A DNA stretch of 64,000 nt from Alcaligenaceae bacterium (GCA_013416455.1 JACCES010000002.1:186001-250000); one strand, 5' to 3'. Positions 35,207 to 45,236 are shown, numbered from the stretch's first letter. The notes: generated by a model from the sequence alone, not told the origin. A program made the numbers and translations.

Positions 35207-35334
35207 AGCGTGTCTCCCGATAATTATGTATGTAAAAGTACTGCCGACTGCTGTTACCGATATGCCGGTGATGCTGTGTGGTTCCGTCTCTCATTCCCGC
35301 GTTTCCCCCTGGTGTCTTCCGGCGCCCATGGCTT

Positions 35335-36495
35335 TCATCCCAGCACTTCGGCCTGGCGCAGCGCCGCGATTTCAGCTTCGGTGATGCCCGCCCGCGCCAG
35401 CAGGGCGCCGACGGCGGCCGTGTCGCTCGTGGGCGGCGGCGGCGCCGCGCCCCGGCTGCAGCTGAAACGGGGAACGGGGGCGGGCACTCGGGCGCCATGG
35501 GCGTCGATGAAGCTGCCGCGCGCCAGGTTGTGCGGGTGTTCCGGCGCTTCTTCCAGGCTCAGCACCGGGGCGACGCATGCGTCTTTTCCTTCGAGCAGCG
35601 CGCACCACTCGTCGCGTGTGCGTGTGGCAAAGTGGCGGGCCAGGCGCTCGCGCAAGCGGGGCCATTGCGCGCGGTCGTGGCGCGCGGCCAGCAGCGGGTC
35701 GTCCTTCAGGCCGATGAGTTCCAGGAACAGCGACCAGAATTGCTCTTCAAGCGGCCCCACGCTGATGAACCTGCCGTCCGCGCAGCGGTAGACGCCATAG
35801 TGCGGCGCGCCGCCATCAAGCACGTTGTTCTCGCGTTCGTCGCGGAAGGCGCCGCTGGCCTTGCGCGCATAGAACGGCGCCATCAGATAGGCGGCACCGT
35901 CGCTCATCGCTGAATCGATGACCTGGCCTTCGCCGCTGCGGGCCGCATGCACGAGCGCGCTGGCGATGCCGAAGGCGAGCATCGCGCCGCCGCCGCCGAA
36001 GTCGCCCACCAGGTTCAGGGGCGGTATGGGTTGCTCGCGTGTACCAATGGCATGCAGGGCGCCGGAAATGGCGATGTAGTTGATATCGTGCCCCGCCGCG
36101 TGCGCAAGCGGGCCGGATTGGCCCCAGCCCGTCATGCGGCCATATACGAGCGCCGGGTTGCGGGCCAGACAGGTGTCGGGGCCGGCCCCCAGGCGTTCCA
36201 TCACGCCGGGCCGATAGCCTTCCATCAGGGCATCGGCGGATTCCACAAGCCGCAGCAAGGTATCCACCCCGCCGGGTTTCTTCAGATCCAGGCTGATGTC
36301 GATGCGGCCCCGGGACAAGGGATCTTGCAGCGGGTCGACCGCGCCGCTGACGGAAAGAGCCCTGCGTCCCCGGATGCGGATAATGCGCGCCCCGGCGTCG
36401 GCCAGCATCATGCCGGCGAATGGCACAGGGCCCAGCCCGGCCATTTCCAGAATGGTCATGCCGGACAGCGGGCCGGTTCCAGCATCGTGCTTCAT
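35335..36495 (-). CDS. CaiB/BaiF CoA-transferase (alpha-methylacyl-CoA racemase-like)
   Basis: A 386-residue family III member with [87 protein letters not shown] and the acid in [11 protein letters not shown]. The RGR-DISLDLK and HDINYIA signatures resemble alpha-methylacyl-CoA racemases more than true transferases, suggesting 2-methylacyl-CoA epimerisation for branched or terpenoid acids. Its start overlaps the SDR stop (ATGA-type overlap). The frame is open upstream only inside the SDR gene. Confidence 0.88.
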   Translation of the reverse strand: MKHDAGTGPLSGMTILEMAGLGPVPFAGMMLADAGARIIRIRGRRALSVSGAVDPLQDPLSRGRIDISLDLKKPGGVDTLLRLVESADALMEGYRPGVMERLGAGPDTCLARNPALVYGRMTGWGQSGPLAHAAGHDINYIAISGALHAIGTREQPIPPLNLVGDFGGGGAMLAFGIASALVHAARSGEGQVIDSAMSDGAAYLMAPFYARKASGAFRDERENNVLDGGAPHYGVYRCADGRFISVGPLEEQFWSLFLELIGLKDDPLLAARHDRAQWPRLRERLARHFATRTRDEWCALLEGKDACVAPVLSLEEAPEHPHNLARGSFIDAHGARVPAPVPRFSCSRGAAPPPPTSDTAAVGALLARAGITEAEIAALRQAEVLG

Positions 36496-37388
36496 GCGTC
36501 CGCCTGCCGTGGCGGCAGTTGCTCGCGGATCGGGACGGCCGCCCCCTGGCGCAGTGCGCGGCGGTGGCGCTCGGCGCCGTCGATCGTGAAATCCATGCCG
36601 GTCACATAGGCGGCATAGGGCGAGCACAGATACGTGGCGGCCCATCCCAGTTCGTGCGTGCGCCCGGTGCGCAGCGCGGGCACGTTGCGCCATTCGGCTT
36701 CGTAGCCGTCCGGGCGCTGCTTCAGCATATCGGGGCCGTGGTTTTCATGCGGGAAGATGCCCGGCGACAGTGCGTTGACGCGGATGCCATCAGGCGCCCA
36801 TTCCACCGCCAGTGTGTTGGTCAGGCTCAGTACGCCCGCCTTGGCCGCCGCGCTGTGCGCGTGGCCGGGCGCCGCGCCGGTGGTGTAGGCCACGAGTATG
36901 TTGAGGATGGCGCCGGGCTTGCCGGCGGCCACGCAGCGCCTGGCAAATTCGCAGCTGCAGAAGAAGGCGCCGTCCAGCACGATTCCTGTCACGGCCCGCC
37001 AGCCGTTGGGAGACAGATCGACTGCCGGAATCGGGAAGTTGCCGGCCGCGTTGTTGACGAGAACATCGACCACGCCGAAGGCGCGTTCCGCTTCGTCGAA
37101 GGTGCGCGCCACCTGCTCAGGGTCGCGCACGTCCATCCCGACCGCGATGGCTTTGCCGCCCGCGGCTTCCACCGCGGCGAGCCCGGTCGCATGGTGCGCC
37201 GCGCTGCGGCTGGCGATGACGATATTGGCGCCCAGGCGCGCGAATTCCGTCGCCATTGCCTTGCCCAGGCCCGTGCCGCCGCCAGTGATCAGGACGGTCT
37301 TGCCCGTATAGGTATCCGGCGGCAGCATGGCCCGCCCCATCTCAGGGGGGGATGAGAGGCCAGGGTATTTATTCCGGTAATCTTCCAT
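36492..37388 (-). CDS. SDR family, 2,4-dienoyl-CoA reductase-like
   Basis: A 298-residue short-chain dehydrogenase with the NADP loop [27 protein letters not shown] and NNAAGNF. At the catalytic position the usual Tyr-x3-Lys is replaced by HSAAAKAG, as in 2,4-dienoyl-CoA reductases, where another residue serves as acid. Together with enoyl-CoA hydratase and thiolase genes it would process unsaturated acyl-CoAs. The start is at 37388; upstream codons lie in the spacer before the hydratase gene. Confidence 0.85.
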   Translation of the reverse strand: MEDYRNKYPGLSSPPEMGRAMLPPDTYTGKTVLITGGGTGLGKAMATEFARLGANIVIASRSAAHHATGLAAVEAAGGKAIAVGMDVRDPEQVARTFDEAERAFGVVDVLVNNAAGNFPIPAVDLSPNGWRAVTGIVLDGAFFCSCEFARRCVAAGKPGAILNILVAYTTGAAPGHAHSAAAKAGVLSLTNTLAVEWAPDGIRVNALSPGIFPHENHGPDMLKQRPDGYEAEWRNVPALRTGRTHELGWAATYLCSPYAAYVTGMDFTIDGAERHRRALRQGAAVPIREQLPPRQADA

Positions 37389-37405
37389 CGACGATATCCT
37401 TGTGG

Positions 37406-38206
37406 TTATGGCTTCTGAAAGCGAGGTGCGCGTTTCTGCCTTGCGGCCTGAACGCCTTCGACGAAATCGCCGGTTTCGGCGCACACGCCCATGCTGTGGG
37501 TTTCGAGGGCGACCTGTTCCGCCAGATCGCTGCGCATGGCGCTATTGAGCAGATGTTTGGCTTGCGCGAGCCCGCGGGCCGGCCCGGAGGCCAGCCGCCG
37601 GGCGACCCGGAGGGTGTGTTCGTGGACTTCTTCGGGCGGCACCACCCAGTTCACCAGCCCCCACGACAGCGCGGTCTGGGCATCGATGTTCTGCCCCAGC
37701 AGGGCGAACTGTTTGGCCCTTTTCATGCCAATGGCCCGCGGCAGATGCCAACTGCTGCCGCCGTCCGGCGACAGCCCGGCTTTGATCTGCGCAAGGACAA
37801 ACTTCGAGTCGGTGGCGGCGACCACGAGGTCGCAGGCCAGCATGAGGCCCACGCCGCCGCCCGCCACGGCCCCGCGCACGCTGGCCACAAACGGCTGTTC
37901 CATCCGTTCGATCAGTGAGAAGACCGGCGCCGACCGGGCGAGTCTCGCCTGCAGCGCGGCGCGGCGCTCTTGTGGCGGGAGGAGGGTCATCGCTTCAAGG
38001 GCGCCAAGGTCGGCGCCGGCCACGAAATGTTCCCCCGCGCCACGCAGCACCACGCAGCGCACGGTGCTGTCGCCATCGATCTGAAGCAGCTTCGCATGAA
38101 GCGCGTCGATCATTTCGATGCTGGTTGCGTTGCGGGCCGCGGGCCTGTTGAAAGTGATCCAGGCAATGCCGTCCGCATCGATTTCATAAAGGAGAGGGGT
38201 GGTCAT
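37406..38206 (-). CDS. Enoyl-CoA hydratase/isomerase family protein
   Basis: A 266-residue crotonase-fold enzyme: ITFNRPAARNATSIEMIDAL, the oxyanion-hole segments FVAGADLGAL and VRGAVAGGGVGLMLACDLVVAA, and the C-terminal AKHLLNSAM helix. The position of the second catalytic glutamate of hydratases holds SPDGGSSWHLPRAIG, with aspartate rather than glutamate, so an isomerase or hydratase with altered specificity is possible. The ATG at 38206 has AGGAGAGGGGTGGTC upstream on the other strand's reading, but its own RBS is weak. Confidence 0.9.
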   Translation of the reverse strand: MTTPLLYEIDADGIAWITFNRPAARNATSIEMIDALHAKLLQIDGDSTVRCVVLRGAGEHFVAGADLGALEAMTLLPPQERRAALQARLARSAPVFSLIERMEQPFVASVRGAVAGGGVGLMLACDLVVAATDSKFVLAQIKAGLSPDGGSSWHLPRAIGMKRAKQFALLGQNIDAQTALSWGLVNWVVPPEEVHEHTLRVARRLASGPARGLAQAKHLLNSAMRSDLAEQVALETHSMGVCAETGDFVEGVQAARQKRAPRFQKP

Positions 38207-38282
38207 AGTGCGCCGTATCGAAGGTTGAGGCCGGGGCGGGCAGTTCATGCCCGCCCCCGGGGCTGCCATCGCAGCGTGGGGT

Positions 38283-39431
38283 TCAGTCCGGCCGCTCGTT
38301 GCCCATCACGATGGTTCCCGATGCGCCGAAGAAGCCGCCGACCCCGTGGCAGACCGATATTCTGGCGTCGGGCACCTGTGCCGGAGCGACCCCGCGCATC
38401 TGCCGCACGCTTTCCTGCAGGGCATACATGCCGTACATGCCGGAATGCATGTAGCTCAGCCCGCCGCCGTTGGTATTGACCGGCAGCTTGCCGCCCGGCG
38501 CGGTGTTGCGTTCGGCAATGAAGGCGCCCGCTTCGCCGCGCGGCACGAAGCCCAGGTCTTCGAGTGCGTAGATGGGCAGGTGGGCAAAGGCGTCGTAGGC
38601 CATCATGTGATCCACATCGGCATGGCTGATGCCGGCGGATTCGAACGCCAGCTTGCCGCTGACACGGAAGGCCTTGGAAGTGGTGAAGTCTTCCATCTGG
38701 CTGATGAGAGGCGTTTCGCAGCTTTCGCCGGTGCCCAGGATATACACGGGCTTGGTGGGGAAATCCTTGGCGCGTTCGGCCTTGGTCAGGATGAGCGCGC
38801 CGCCGCCGTCGGTCACCAGGCAGCACTGCAGCAGGCGGAAGGGGTAGGCGATCATTCTGGAACCCAGGACGTCGTCGACCGTGATCGGGTCTTTGAAGGT
38901 GGCCCGTGGATTGTGGGCCGCCCATTCGCGCTGGATCACGGATACCGTTGCCAGCTGTTCGTGGGTGAGGCCGTACTGCTTCATATAGCGCAGCACGGGA
39001 ATGGTGAACAGATTGGGCGGCGTGAAGGGCGCGTACGGCATTTCGAACTGGCCGATCGTGCCGGTGGGCGCGAGATTCTGCCCCATGTAGTAGCCGATGC
39101 GTGACTTGCCGCTTTCACCGTGCGTGATCAATACCGTGCTGCAGAGGCCGGCGTCGATCGCGGCGGCCGCGTGGCGCACGTGCAGCATGAATGAGCAGCC
39201 GCCGGAATACGTGCCATCCAGCCATTTGGGCGTGATGCCCAGCTGAAAGGCGAGATTGACGGGATATTCGCCGGCGCAGGCGACGCCGTCGATGTCCGAT
39301 GCCTTCAAGCCGGCGTCATTCAATGCGTTGAGGGCAGCGTCGCAGTGGATGCCCGTCTGCGACAGGTTCTTGATGACGCCCATGTCGGTGGATTCGGCCG
39401 CGCCGACGATGGCAATGCTTCCCCGCTTCAT
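38283..39431 (-). CDS. Thiolase family protein (SCP-2/lipid-transfer type)
   Basis: A 382-residue thiolase-fold protein with the nucleophile C79 in TYSGGCSFMLH. The later motifs deviate from classical thiolases: AYDAFAHLPIY in place of HD-F, YMHSGMYGMYAL in place of GHP-G-G, and CHGVGGFFGASGT at the end. This pattern is seen in SCP-2-like thiolases and aldolases that work with a DUF35 partner, which here is encoded immediately upstream with a 4-base overlap. Confidence 0.9.
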   Translation of the reverse strand: MKRGSIAIVGAAESTDMGVIKNLSQTGIHCDAALNALNDAGLKASDIDGVACAGEYPVNLAFQLGITPKWLDGTYSGGCSFMLHVRHAAAAIDAGLCSTVLITHGESGKSRIGYYMGQNLAPTGTIGQFEMPYAPFTPPNLFTIPVLRYMKQYGLTHEQLATVSVIQREWAAHNPRATFKDPITVDDVLGSRMIAYPFRLLQCCLVTDGGGALILTKAERAKDFPTKPVYILGTGESCETPLISQMEDFTTSKAFRVSGKLAFESAGISHADVDHMMAYDAFAHLPIYALEDLGFVPRGEAGAFIAERNTAPGGKLPVNTNGGGLSYMHSGMYGMYALQESVRQMRGVAPAQVPDARISVCHGVGGFFGASGTIVMGNERPD

Positions 39432-39847
39432 GGCTGCACCCCCTTGCCCGCCGGGCGGAACAGCGGCAGCGTGATGTCGTCGTCGACCTGGTTCCAGGTG
39501 ACTTCAAGAGGCATGTCGAGCACCAGGGCTTCGGGGGTCTGGGGGCAATCGACGATGTTGGTCATCATGCGGGGGCCTTCTTCGAGTTCGACCACGGCAA
39601 TGGAATAGGGCGGTTCGAAGCCGGGCGCCGGCCGGTGGCCGATGACGTAGCTGTAAAGCTTTGCGCGCCCGCTCGAAGGGATTACCTTTACATTGCGCCC
39701 GCTGCATTTCGGGCAGAAAGGGCGGGGGGGGAAATAGGTGTGGCTGCAGCTTTCGCATTGCTGCAGCAAGAGCTTGTGTTCGCGGGTGCCGTCCCAGAAA
39801 TGCTGGGTTTCCGGCGTGGGCACGGGCTTGGGTCGAGCGGCGCTCAT
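39428..39847 (-). CDS. DUF35 Zn-ribbon/OB-fold acyl-CoA-binding protein
   Basis: A 139-residue protein with a rubredoxin-like zinc ribbon (CESCSHTYFPPRPFCPKC, four cysteines, about residues 31-48) and a C-terminal OB fold (LYSYVIGHRPAPGFEPPYSIAVVELEEG). DUF35 proteins form complexes with SCP-2 thiolases or aldolases and bind acyl-CoA. The overlapping thiolase gene is the obvious partner. It is the first gene of the seven-gene minus-strand run. Confidence 0.93.
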   Translation of the reverse strand: MSAARPKPVPTPETQHFWDGTREHKLLLQQCESCSHTYFPPRPFCPKCSGRNVKVIPSSGRAKLYSYVIGHRPAPGFEPPYSIAVVELEEGPRMMTNIVDCPQTPEALVLDMPLEVTWNQVDDDITLPLFRPAGKGVQP

Positions 39848-40043
39848 CGGGTCTCCTCGTATTGTTGCAATGGTTTTAAATTATTCTCGCAAAAAAATAA
39901 GTTTCTCACAAGGGAAAAATATGGCATCATTCCCGCAGAATATCCGTCGATGCGACCACGAGCCTGAGCGCAAGCCTCGTCCTTCAGGGCGTCAAGCTCC
40001 GGCCGACAGGCCGGTGTATCTTCACAGAGGAGACAAGACTTTC

Positions 40044-41222
40044 ATGAGCAGGATCCAAGGACCTCTTACCGGGATCACGATCATCGATCTCACACGGGTG
40101 ATGGCCGGTCCGTATGCAACCATGCTGCTGTCCGAGCTGGGCGCCCGGGTGATCAAGATCGAAGAACCCGGCAAGGGCGACGATTCGCGCGCCTACGGGC
40201 CCTTCATCAAGGGCCGCCCTTGCTACTTCAATTCCATCAACCGCAACAAGGAATCGATCGCCCTCGATCTGCGCAACGAAGAACACTGCGAGGTTCTCGA
40301 TTCGCTGCTGGCGGGGGCCGACGTCCTAGTCGAGAACTTCCGCCCGGGCGTGATGGAAAAATTCGGCTACGGCTGGGAAACCGTCCACGCGCGCCATCCC
40401 AGGCTCGTCTATGCATCGGTGTCTGGCTACGGGCATTCCGGCCCCGAGCGGGACATGCCCGGCTACGACATGGTGATGCAGGGTATCACCGGCATGATGA
40501 GCATCACCGGCGAAGCCGGCGGCGAACCCTGCCGCACCGGCATTTCCATTGCCGACGTGGGCACCGGCATCTTCACCGCCACGGCCATCAACGCCGCCCT
40601 GCTGCATCGTGAACGCACCGGCGAAAGCACGCATATCGACATGGCGATGTTCGACTGCATGCTGTCCATACTCGAAACCCCCATCGCGCGCTATCAGATG
40701 ACCGGCGAAATCGCCACGCGCATGGGTTCCCTGCATCCGGCCATCATGCCTTTCGAGGCCTTTCCCACCCAGGACGGGCACATTACGCTGGCCTGCGGCA
40801 ACGACAAGCTGTTCCGGCAGTTCTGCGGGGTGATCGGCCGCGAGGACCTGGCCACCCATCCCGACTACGAGACGAACGTCAAACGTGTGGAAAACCGCCC
40901 GGCCCTGCGCGCCGAGATCATCAAGGAACTCGCCAGGGACACTTCCGACCAGTGGGTGGCGCGGCTGGCTCCGTTGGGCGTGCCGATCGGCCATATCAAC
41001 AATGTAGAGCAAGCAATCACTCATCCGCAGGTGGCGGCGCGCAACATGCTGGTGACCACGGCCGACCCGGTGCTGGGTCCGCTGAAGGTGGTGGGCAATC
41101 CTTTCAAGATGTCCGCCTTCCCCGACATGACGACGCGCAAGCTGGCTCCCGAGCTCGACGAAGACCGCCAGTGCCTCATTGAAGAATTCCACAACTCATC
41201 CAAGAGCAGCCATGATCGGTGA
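40044..41222 (+). CDS. CaiB/BaiF class III CoA-transferase
   Basis: A 392-residue family III CoA-transferase: IIDLTRVMAGPYATMLLSELGARVIKIEEPGKGDDSRAYGPF, NRNKESIALDLR, GYGHSGPERDMPGYDMVMQG and catalytic D171 in SIADVGTGIF. The RBS AGAGGAGA precedes the chosen ATG; the longer upstream frame lacks family similarity. It begins a four-gene operon with acyl-CoA dehydrogenase (11-base overlap), SDR and MaoC, giving a complete activate-oxidise-hydrate-oxidise series. Divergent from the DUF35 gene across 196 bases. Confidence 0.93.
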   Translation: MSRIQGPLTGITIIDLTRVMAGPYATMLLSELGARVIKIEEPGKGDDSRAYGPFIKGRPCYFNSINRNKESIALDLRNEEHCEVLDSLLAGADVLVENFRPGVMEKFGYGWETVHARHPRLVYASVSGYGHSGPERDMPGYDMVMQGITGMMSITGEAGGEPCRTGISIADVGTGIFTATAINAALLHRERTGESTHIDMAMFDCMLSILETPIARYQMTGEIATRMGSLHPAIMPFEAFPTQDGHITLACGNDKLFRQFCGVIGREDLATHPDYETNVKRVENRPALRAEIIKELARDTSDQWVARLAPLGVPIGHINNVEQAITHPQVAARNMLVTTADPVLGPLKVVGNPFKMSAFPDMTTRKLAPELDEDRQCLIEEFHNSSKSSHDR

Positions 41223-42357
41223 ACAATTTCTAAGAGAAGACCATCTGATTTTCCAGCAGACGACGCGCCGTTTCGTCGATAAAGAGCTCCTGCCGCACAG
41301 GGAAGAATGGGAAGCTCTGGGCACCGTCCCGCGCGACGTATGGCTCAAGGCCGGCGAAAATGGCCTGCTGTGCTGCGACGTGCCCGAAGAATACGGCGGG
41401 CCTGGCGGCGATTACATGCACAGCGTCGTGCTCGCCCAGGAAATGGCCCGCGCCGGCGGCGGCGCGCCGGCGTTCGCCGGCCACTCCGATACCGCCGCGC
41501 CGTATATTCTGCTGTACGGTTCCGAAGCCCAGAAGAAGGAATGGCTGCCCAAGGCGGTCAGCGGCGAAGCGATCTTCGCCATCGCCATGACCGAACCGCA
41601 TGCCGGCAGCGACCTGCAGGCGATCCGCACGACCGCCGTGCGCGATGGCGACGACTACGTCATCAAGGGCCAGAAGGTATACATCAGCAACGCCCAGCAG
41701 GCGCACGTCGTCATCGTCGCGTGCAAGACCGATCCTTCCGCCGGGGCCAGGGGCATCAGCCTGCTGCTGGTGGAAACCGATCGTCCGGGCTTCGTGCGCG
41801 GCAAGATGCTCAAGAAGATCGGCCGCAAGGCGCAGGACACGCTGGAACTGTTCTTCGATGACGTGCGGGTGCCCGTCTCGAATCTCATCGGCGCAGAAGA
41901 AGGGCAGGGCTTCTTTCAGCTCATGGGCATGCTCGTGCAGGAGCGTCTCACGTCGGCCGTGCGTTCGACTTCGGCGATGCGGGTCGTGCTGGACGATACG
42001 CTGCGGTACGTCAAGGAACGCGAAGCCTTCGGCAGGCCGATCGCCGCCTTCCAGAACACGCAGTTCGAGATGGCCGATCTGTGGTCGACCTACCTCGCGC
42101 ACCGGGCATTCGTCGAATGGTGCATCGGCAAGCATCTGAAAGGCGAGCTTTCCGCGGTCGAAGCGGCGGCCGCCAAGCTCAGGGCGTCGGAATGCGAAGG
42201 GGTGCTCATCGACCGCTGCCTGCAGTTCTTCGGCGGCATGGGGTACATGTGGGAAACGCCGATTGCGCGCGCCTATGCCGACGCGCGCGTCAACCGTATT
42301 TCGGCCGGCAGCAATCATATTCTCAAGATGCTGATCGGGCGTGATTTGCTCAAGTGA
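41212..42357 (+). CDS. Acyl-CoA dehydrogenase
   Basis: A 381-residue FAD enzyme that makes the first double bond in acyl-CoA oxidation. Signatures: ETHE-region FAIAMTEPHAGSDLQAIRTTA, GQKVYISNAQQA, QDTLELFFDDVRVP, YVKEREAFGRPIAAFQNTQF and QFFGGMGYMWETPIARAYADARVNRISAGSNHI with the usual C-terminal glycine-rich end. Most similar in style to long- or branched-chain acyl-CoA dehydrogenases. The ATG at 41212 overlaps the CoA-transferase stop. Confidence 0.93.
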   Translation: MIGEQFLREDHLIFQQTTRRFVDKELLPHREEWEALGTVPRDVWLKAGENGLLCCDVPEEYGGPGGDYMHSVVLAQEMARAGGGAPAFAGHSDTAAPYILLYGSEAQKKEWLPKAVSGEAIFAIAMTEPHAGSDLQAIRTTAVRDGDDYVIKGQKVYISNAQQAHVVIVACKTDPSAGARGISLLLVETDRPGFVRGKMLKKIGRKAQDTLELFFDDVRVPVSNLIGAEEGQGFFQLMGMLVQERLTSAVRSTSAMRVVLDDTLRYVKEREAFGRPIAAFQNTQFEMADLWSTYLAHRAFVEWCIGKHLKGELSAVEAAAAKLRASECEGVLIDRCLQFFGGMGYMWETPIARAYADARVNRISAGSNHILKMLIGRDLLK

Positions 42358-42385
42358 ATCTTTTCCAAAGAAAAAGGAGTGGAAT

Positions 42386-43300
42386 ATGGCAGGTTGTCTT
42401 GAAAATCAGGTAGTGCTGGTCACCGGCGCGGGCCGTGGAATCGGGCGCGAGATCGCGCTGCTGGCCGCCAAGGAAGGCGCGTCCGTTGTCGTCAATGACC
42501 TGGGCTCCGATCCCGAGGGCGGCGGCGTGGATGCCAGCCCGGCCCACGATGTGGTCGCCGAGATCCAGGCCTTCGGCGGCAAGGCCGTCGCCAATACGGA
42601 CAGCATTACCGACCCCGCGGCGGCCGAGGGCATGGTGAGCCAGGCCATCGACACCTTCGGGCGCCTGGATGCCGTCGTCAACAACGCAGGCTTTCTGCGC
42701 GACCGCATCTTCCACAAGATGTCGCATGACGACTGGCAAGCGGTGATCGGGGTGCACCTGACCGGCTACTGGAATGTATCGCGGGCGGCCGCTTCGCATT
42801 TCCGCGAGCAGAATCGCGGCAGCTTCGTGCACTTTACTTCCGCGTCCGGCCTGGTCGGCAACTTCGGCCAGGTCAACTACGCCGCCGCCAAGCTCGGCGT
42901 GGCCGGCATGTCGAAAGCGATCGCTCTCGACATGCAGCGCTACAACGTCCGTTCCAACTGCATCGCGCCGTTCGCCTGGAGCCGTCTGGTCGGCACCATC
43001 CCCACCGAGACGCCGGAAGAAAAGCTGCGCGTGGAACGGGTGAAGACCATGACTGCCGCAAAGATCGCGCCGCTGACGGTCTTCCTGACCAGCGACCTGT
43101 CCAAGGACGTCACGGGGCAGATCTTCGGTTCGCGCAAGAACGAGATCTTCCTGTTCAGCCAGCCGCGTCCGATCCGCGCCGTGCAGCGCAGCGATGGCTG
43201 GACTCCGCAGACATTGGCTGAACACATGCTGCCGGCCTTCCAGAGCGATTTCTATCCCTTGAGCCGCAGCAGCGACGTCTTCTGCTGGGATCCGGTCTGA
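42386..43300 (+). CDS. SDR family 3-hydroxyacyl-CoA dehydrogenase-like protein
   Basis: A 304-residue SDR: NAD loop VTGAGRGIGREIALLAAKEG, VNDLGSD, NNAGFLRDR, SASGLVGNFGQVNYAAAKLGV with the catalytic Tyr and Lys. The VNDLG and NAGFLRDR-FHKMSHDDW motifs are those of the (3R)-hydroxyacyl-CoA dehydrogenase domain of peroxisomal multifunctional enzyme type 2, which fits the MaoC hydratase encoded next. RBS AAAAGGAG precedes the ATG. Confidence 0.9.
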   Translation: MAGCLENQVVLVTGAGRGIGREIALLAAKEGASVVVNDLGSDPEGGGVDASPAHDVVAEIQAFGGKAVANTDSITDPAAAEGMVSQAIDTFGRLDAVVNNAGFLRDRIFHKMSHDDWQAVIGVHLTGYWNVSRAAASHFREQNRGSFVHFTSASGLVGNFGQVNYAAAKLGVAGMSKAIALDMQRYNVRSNCIAPFAWSRLVGTIPTETPEEKLRVERVKTMTAAKIAPLTVFLTSDLSKDVTGQIFGSRKNEIFLFSQPRPIRAVQRSDGWTPQTLAEHMLPAFQSDFYPLSRSSDVFCWDPV

Positions 43301-44157
43301 TGGCGATCGCACTCGACGCGTTGCGGGCGTATCGCACCCGCACCGAACACCGCTACACCAGGAAGGACGTCATGCTGTATGCATTGGGCGTCGGTCTCGG
43401 GGCGAACGAGGAAGACCTCCCCTTCGTGTACGAGCAGGGCCTGCGGGTGCTTCCCACGTTCGGCGGTGTTCTGGGCTATCCGGGGTTCTGGATCAAGGAA
43501 CATCCGGAACTGGGAATCGACTGGCGCAAGGTGCTCAATGGCGAGCAGGCCTTGCGCCTGCACCGGCCGCTGCCCGTGGAAGGGGAAGTGGTCGGGGAAC
43601 TGCGGGTCGTCGACGTCGTGGACAAGGGGGAAGGCAGGGATTGCCTGCTCTACACGGTGCGCGACGTGCGCGACATGCAGGGCGAACTGCTTTGCGAGGT
43701 CTTCAATACGGTGGTGCTGCGCGGCCACGGTGGCTTCGGGGGGCCGGCGGTGCGCAGCGAGCCGGGCCTCGCGGTGCCGGAACGGCCGGAGCGCGAGGCG
43801 GACCACGTCGTCGATTTCGACATCCTGCCGCAGGCGGCGCTGATCTACCGGCTGTCGGGCGACTACAACCCCTTGCACGCCGATCCGGGCGTGGCGCGCC
43901 AGGTGGGTTTCCCACGCGCCATTCTGCATGGCGCGGCCACCTGGGGCATCGCGGGCTACGTGCTGATGCGCGAAATCTGCGGCGGCAACCCGGAGCGCGT
44001 GCAAAGCTTCGGGGCGCGCTTCACGTCTCCGGTATTCCCCGGCGAGACGTTGCGCACCGAAATCTGGCGCCTGGATTCCGGCGCCGCCGTGTTCCGCTGT
44101 TCGGTGCCGGCGCGCGATAAGGTCGTTCTGGACGCGGGCGGGTTCACCTTCGCCTGA
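43300..44157 (+). CDS. MaoC-like (R)-specific enoyl-CoA hydratase
   Basis: A 285-residue double hot-dog protein. The catalytic hydratase-2 motif is in the C-terminal half: ALIYRLSGDYNPLHADPGVARQVGFPRAILHG (Asp and His dyad). The N-terminal half (YTRKDVMLYALGVGLGANEEDLPFVYE) is the inactive partner fold typical of multifunctional enzyme type 2 hydratases. It hydrates trans-2-enoyl-CoA to (3R)-hydroxyacyl-CoA, the substrate of the preceding SDR, whose stop overlaps this start. Confidence 0.92.
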   Translation: MAIALDALRAYRTRTEHRYTRKDVMLYALGVGLGANEEDLPFVYEQGLRVLPTFGGVLGYPGFWIKEHPELGIDWRKVLNGEQALRLHRPLPVEGEVVGELRVVDVVDKGEGRDCLLYTVRDVRDMQGELLCEVFNTVVLRGHGGFGGPAVRSEPGLAVPERPEREADHVVDFDILPQAALIYRLSGDYNPLHADPGVARQVGFPRAILHGAATWGIAGYVLMREICGGNPERVQSFGARFTSPVFPGETLRTEIWRLDSGAAVFRCSVPARDKVVLDAGGFTFA

Positions 44158-44182
44158 TCCGGCCATCGCCATGGCCGTGTAG

Positions 44183-44217
44183 CGGGCCGGCCGCGAATAA
44201 TCATCGCGGCCGGCCCG
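44183..44217. terminator. Bidirectional terminator between maoC-like and IclR genes
   Basis: A perfect 14-base stem, CGGGCCGGCCGCGA (44183-44196) with TCGCGGCCGGCCCG (44204-44217), and a 7-base loop, placed between two convergent genes. The extreme stability makes it a good barrier even without a long T-run. Confidence 0.75.
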
Positions 44218-44259
44218 TATACGCACTTTCGTTGAGTGTGCATGCGCCCGGGAGCGTCG

Positions 44260-45156
44260 TCAGGCGCTGGCCCGGCTTTGGCGCCGCTGCGGCGTGGCCG
44301 TCCGGGCGGCGGCCCGGGGCGCTTTCCTGGGCACGGCCGCAGGACTGGCAGGCGCCGCGTGCTCGGCGGATTCGAGCACCGCCCGGCCCACCCGTTTCAA
44401 GTCTTTCGTGATCGCGGCCACCTGATGATCATCGTACTGGCCGTTGAACAGGATGGCCGAGCATGTGAAATTCACCGTGCCGCCCGCTTCGAGCACGGGC
44501 GCCGCAATCGTGATGGTGCCCGGCGTCACGTAGCCGTCGTCGATTGCGTAGCCGATGCGGCGGACGTCTTCGAGCTGTTCGAGATAGGTTTCGAAATCCA
44601 GTGGCCGGGCCAGCCGCAGCTTCTGGAAGCGTTCCTTGAGCGCGGCGCGGCTCAGCGTGGAATAGGCCGTTAGCACGCGGCCCGACGCGCCCAGCAGCAG
44701 CGGCGAGCGGGAACCCACGCGGGCGTAGATGCGGATGGGCGCGTCGCTTTCCGCCGCGGACACGAGCATCATCCGGTTGTCGGATACCCGACGCCAGATC
44801 GCCGCCGTCATGCGGTACTTGTGCGCCAGTTCCTCGATGTGGGGCTTGAGTATGTGCAGCTGTGAACTGTGTTCGAGCGCCCCCTGCGCCAGGCCCACCA
44901 GCCCCAGGCTGAGCTGGTAGGTCTTGGATGTGGAGTCGAACTGTACGAAGTCTTCCTGTATCAGCGTGCGCAGGATGTTGAAGCATGTGCTGGGGTTGAT
45001 TTCCACGCCCCGCGTGATCTGCGTGACAGTGGCCGGCCCGGGGGTTGCGCGCAGGAAGCGCATGATCTTGGCCGCATTGACGACAGCGCCAACGATCTTC
45101 CCCTTGGGTTTTTCGTCGGGTTTCGTACTGATGGGGAGTTCGGCTGCCTCTTGCAT
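44260..45156 (-). CDS. IclR-family transcriptional regulator
   Basis: A 298-residue IclR regulator: winged helix VVNAAKIMRFLRATPGPATVTQITRGVEINPSTCFNILRTLI (about 24-65) and an effector domain with DDGYVTPGTITIAAPVLEAGG near 205-225. The C-terminal 40 residues are an Ala/Arg/Pro-rich tail. It lies convergent to the CoA-transferase-MaoC operon and is a candidate regulator of it. An AT-rich palindrome stands upstream of its start, possibly an autoregulatory site. Confidence 0.9.
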   Translation of the reverse strand: MQEAAELPISTKPDEKPKGKIVGAVVNAAKIMRFLRATPGPATVTQITRGVEINPSTCFNILRTLIQEDFVQFDSTSKTYQLSLGLVGLAQGALEHSSQLHILKPHIEELAHKYRMTAAIWRRVSDNRMMLVSAAESDAPIRIYARVGSRSPLLLGASGRVLTAYSTLSRAALKERFQKLRLARPLDFETYLEQLEDVRRIGYAIDDGYVTPGTITIAAPVLEAGGTVNFTCSAILFNGQYDDHQVAAITKDLKRVGRAVLESAEHAAPASPAAVPRKAPRAAARTATPQRRQSRASA

Positions 45157-45236
45157 TGCGTATTGGAACCATTTGATTGTTGAAAGGGATTTTACGCTAG
45201 AGAGGACGCCTTGAACTATGTCATATTAAAAATATA

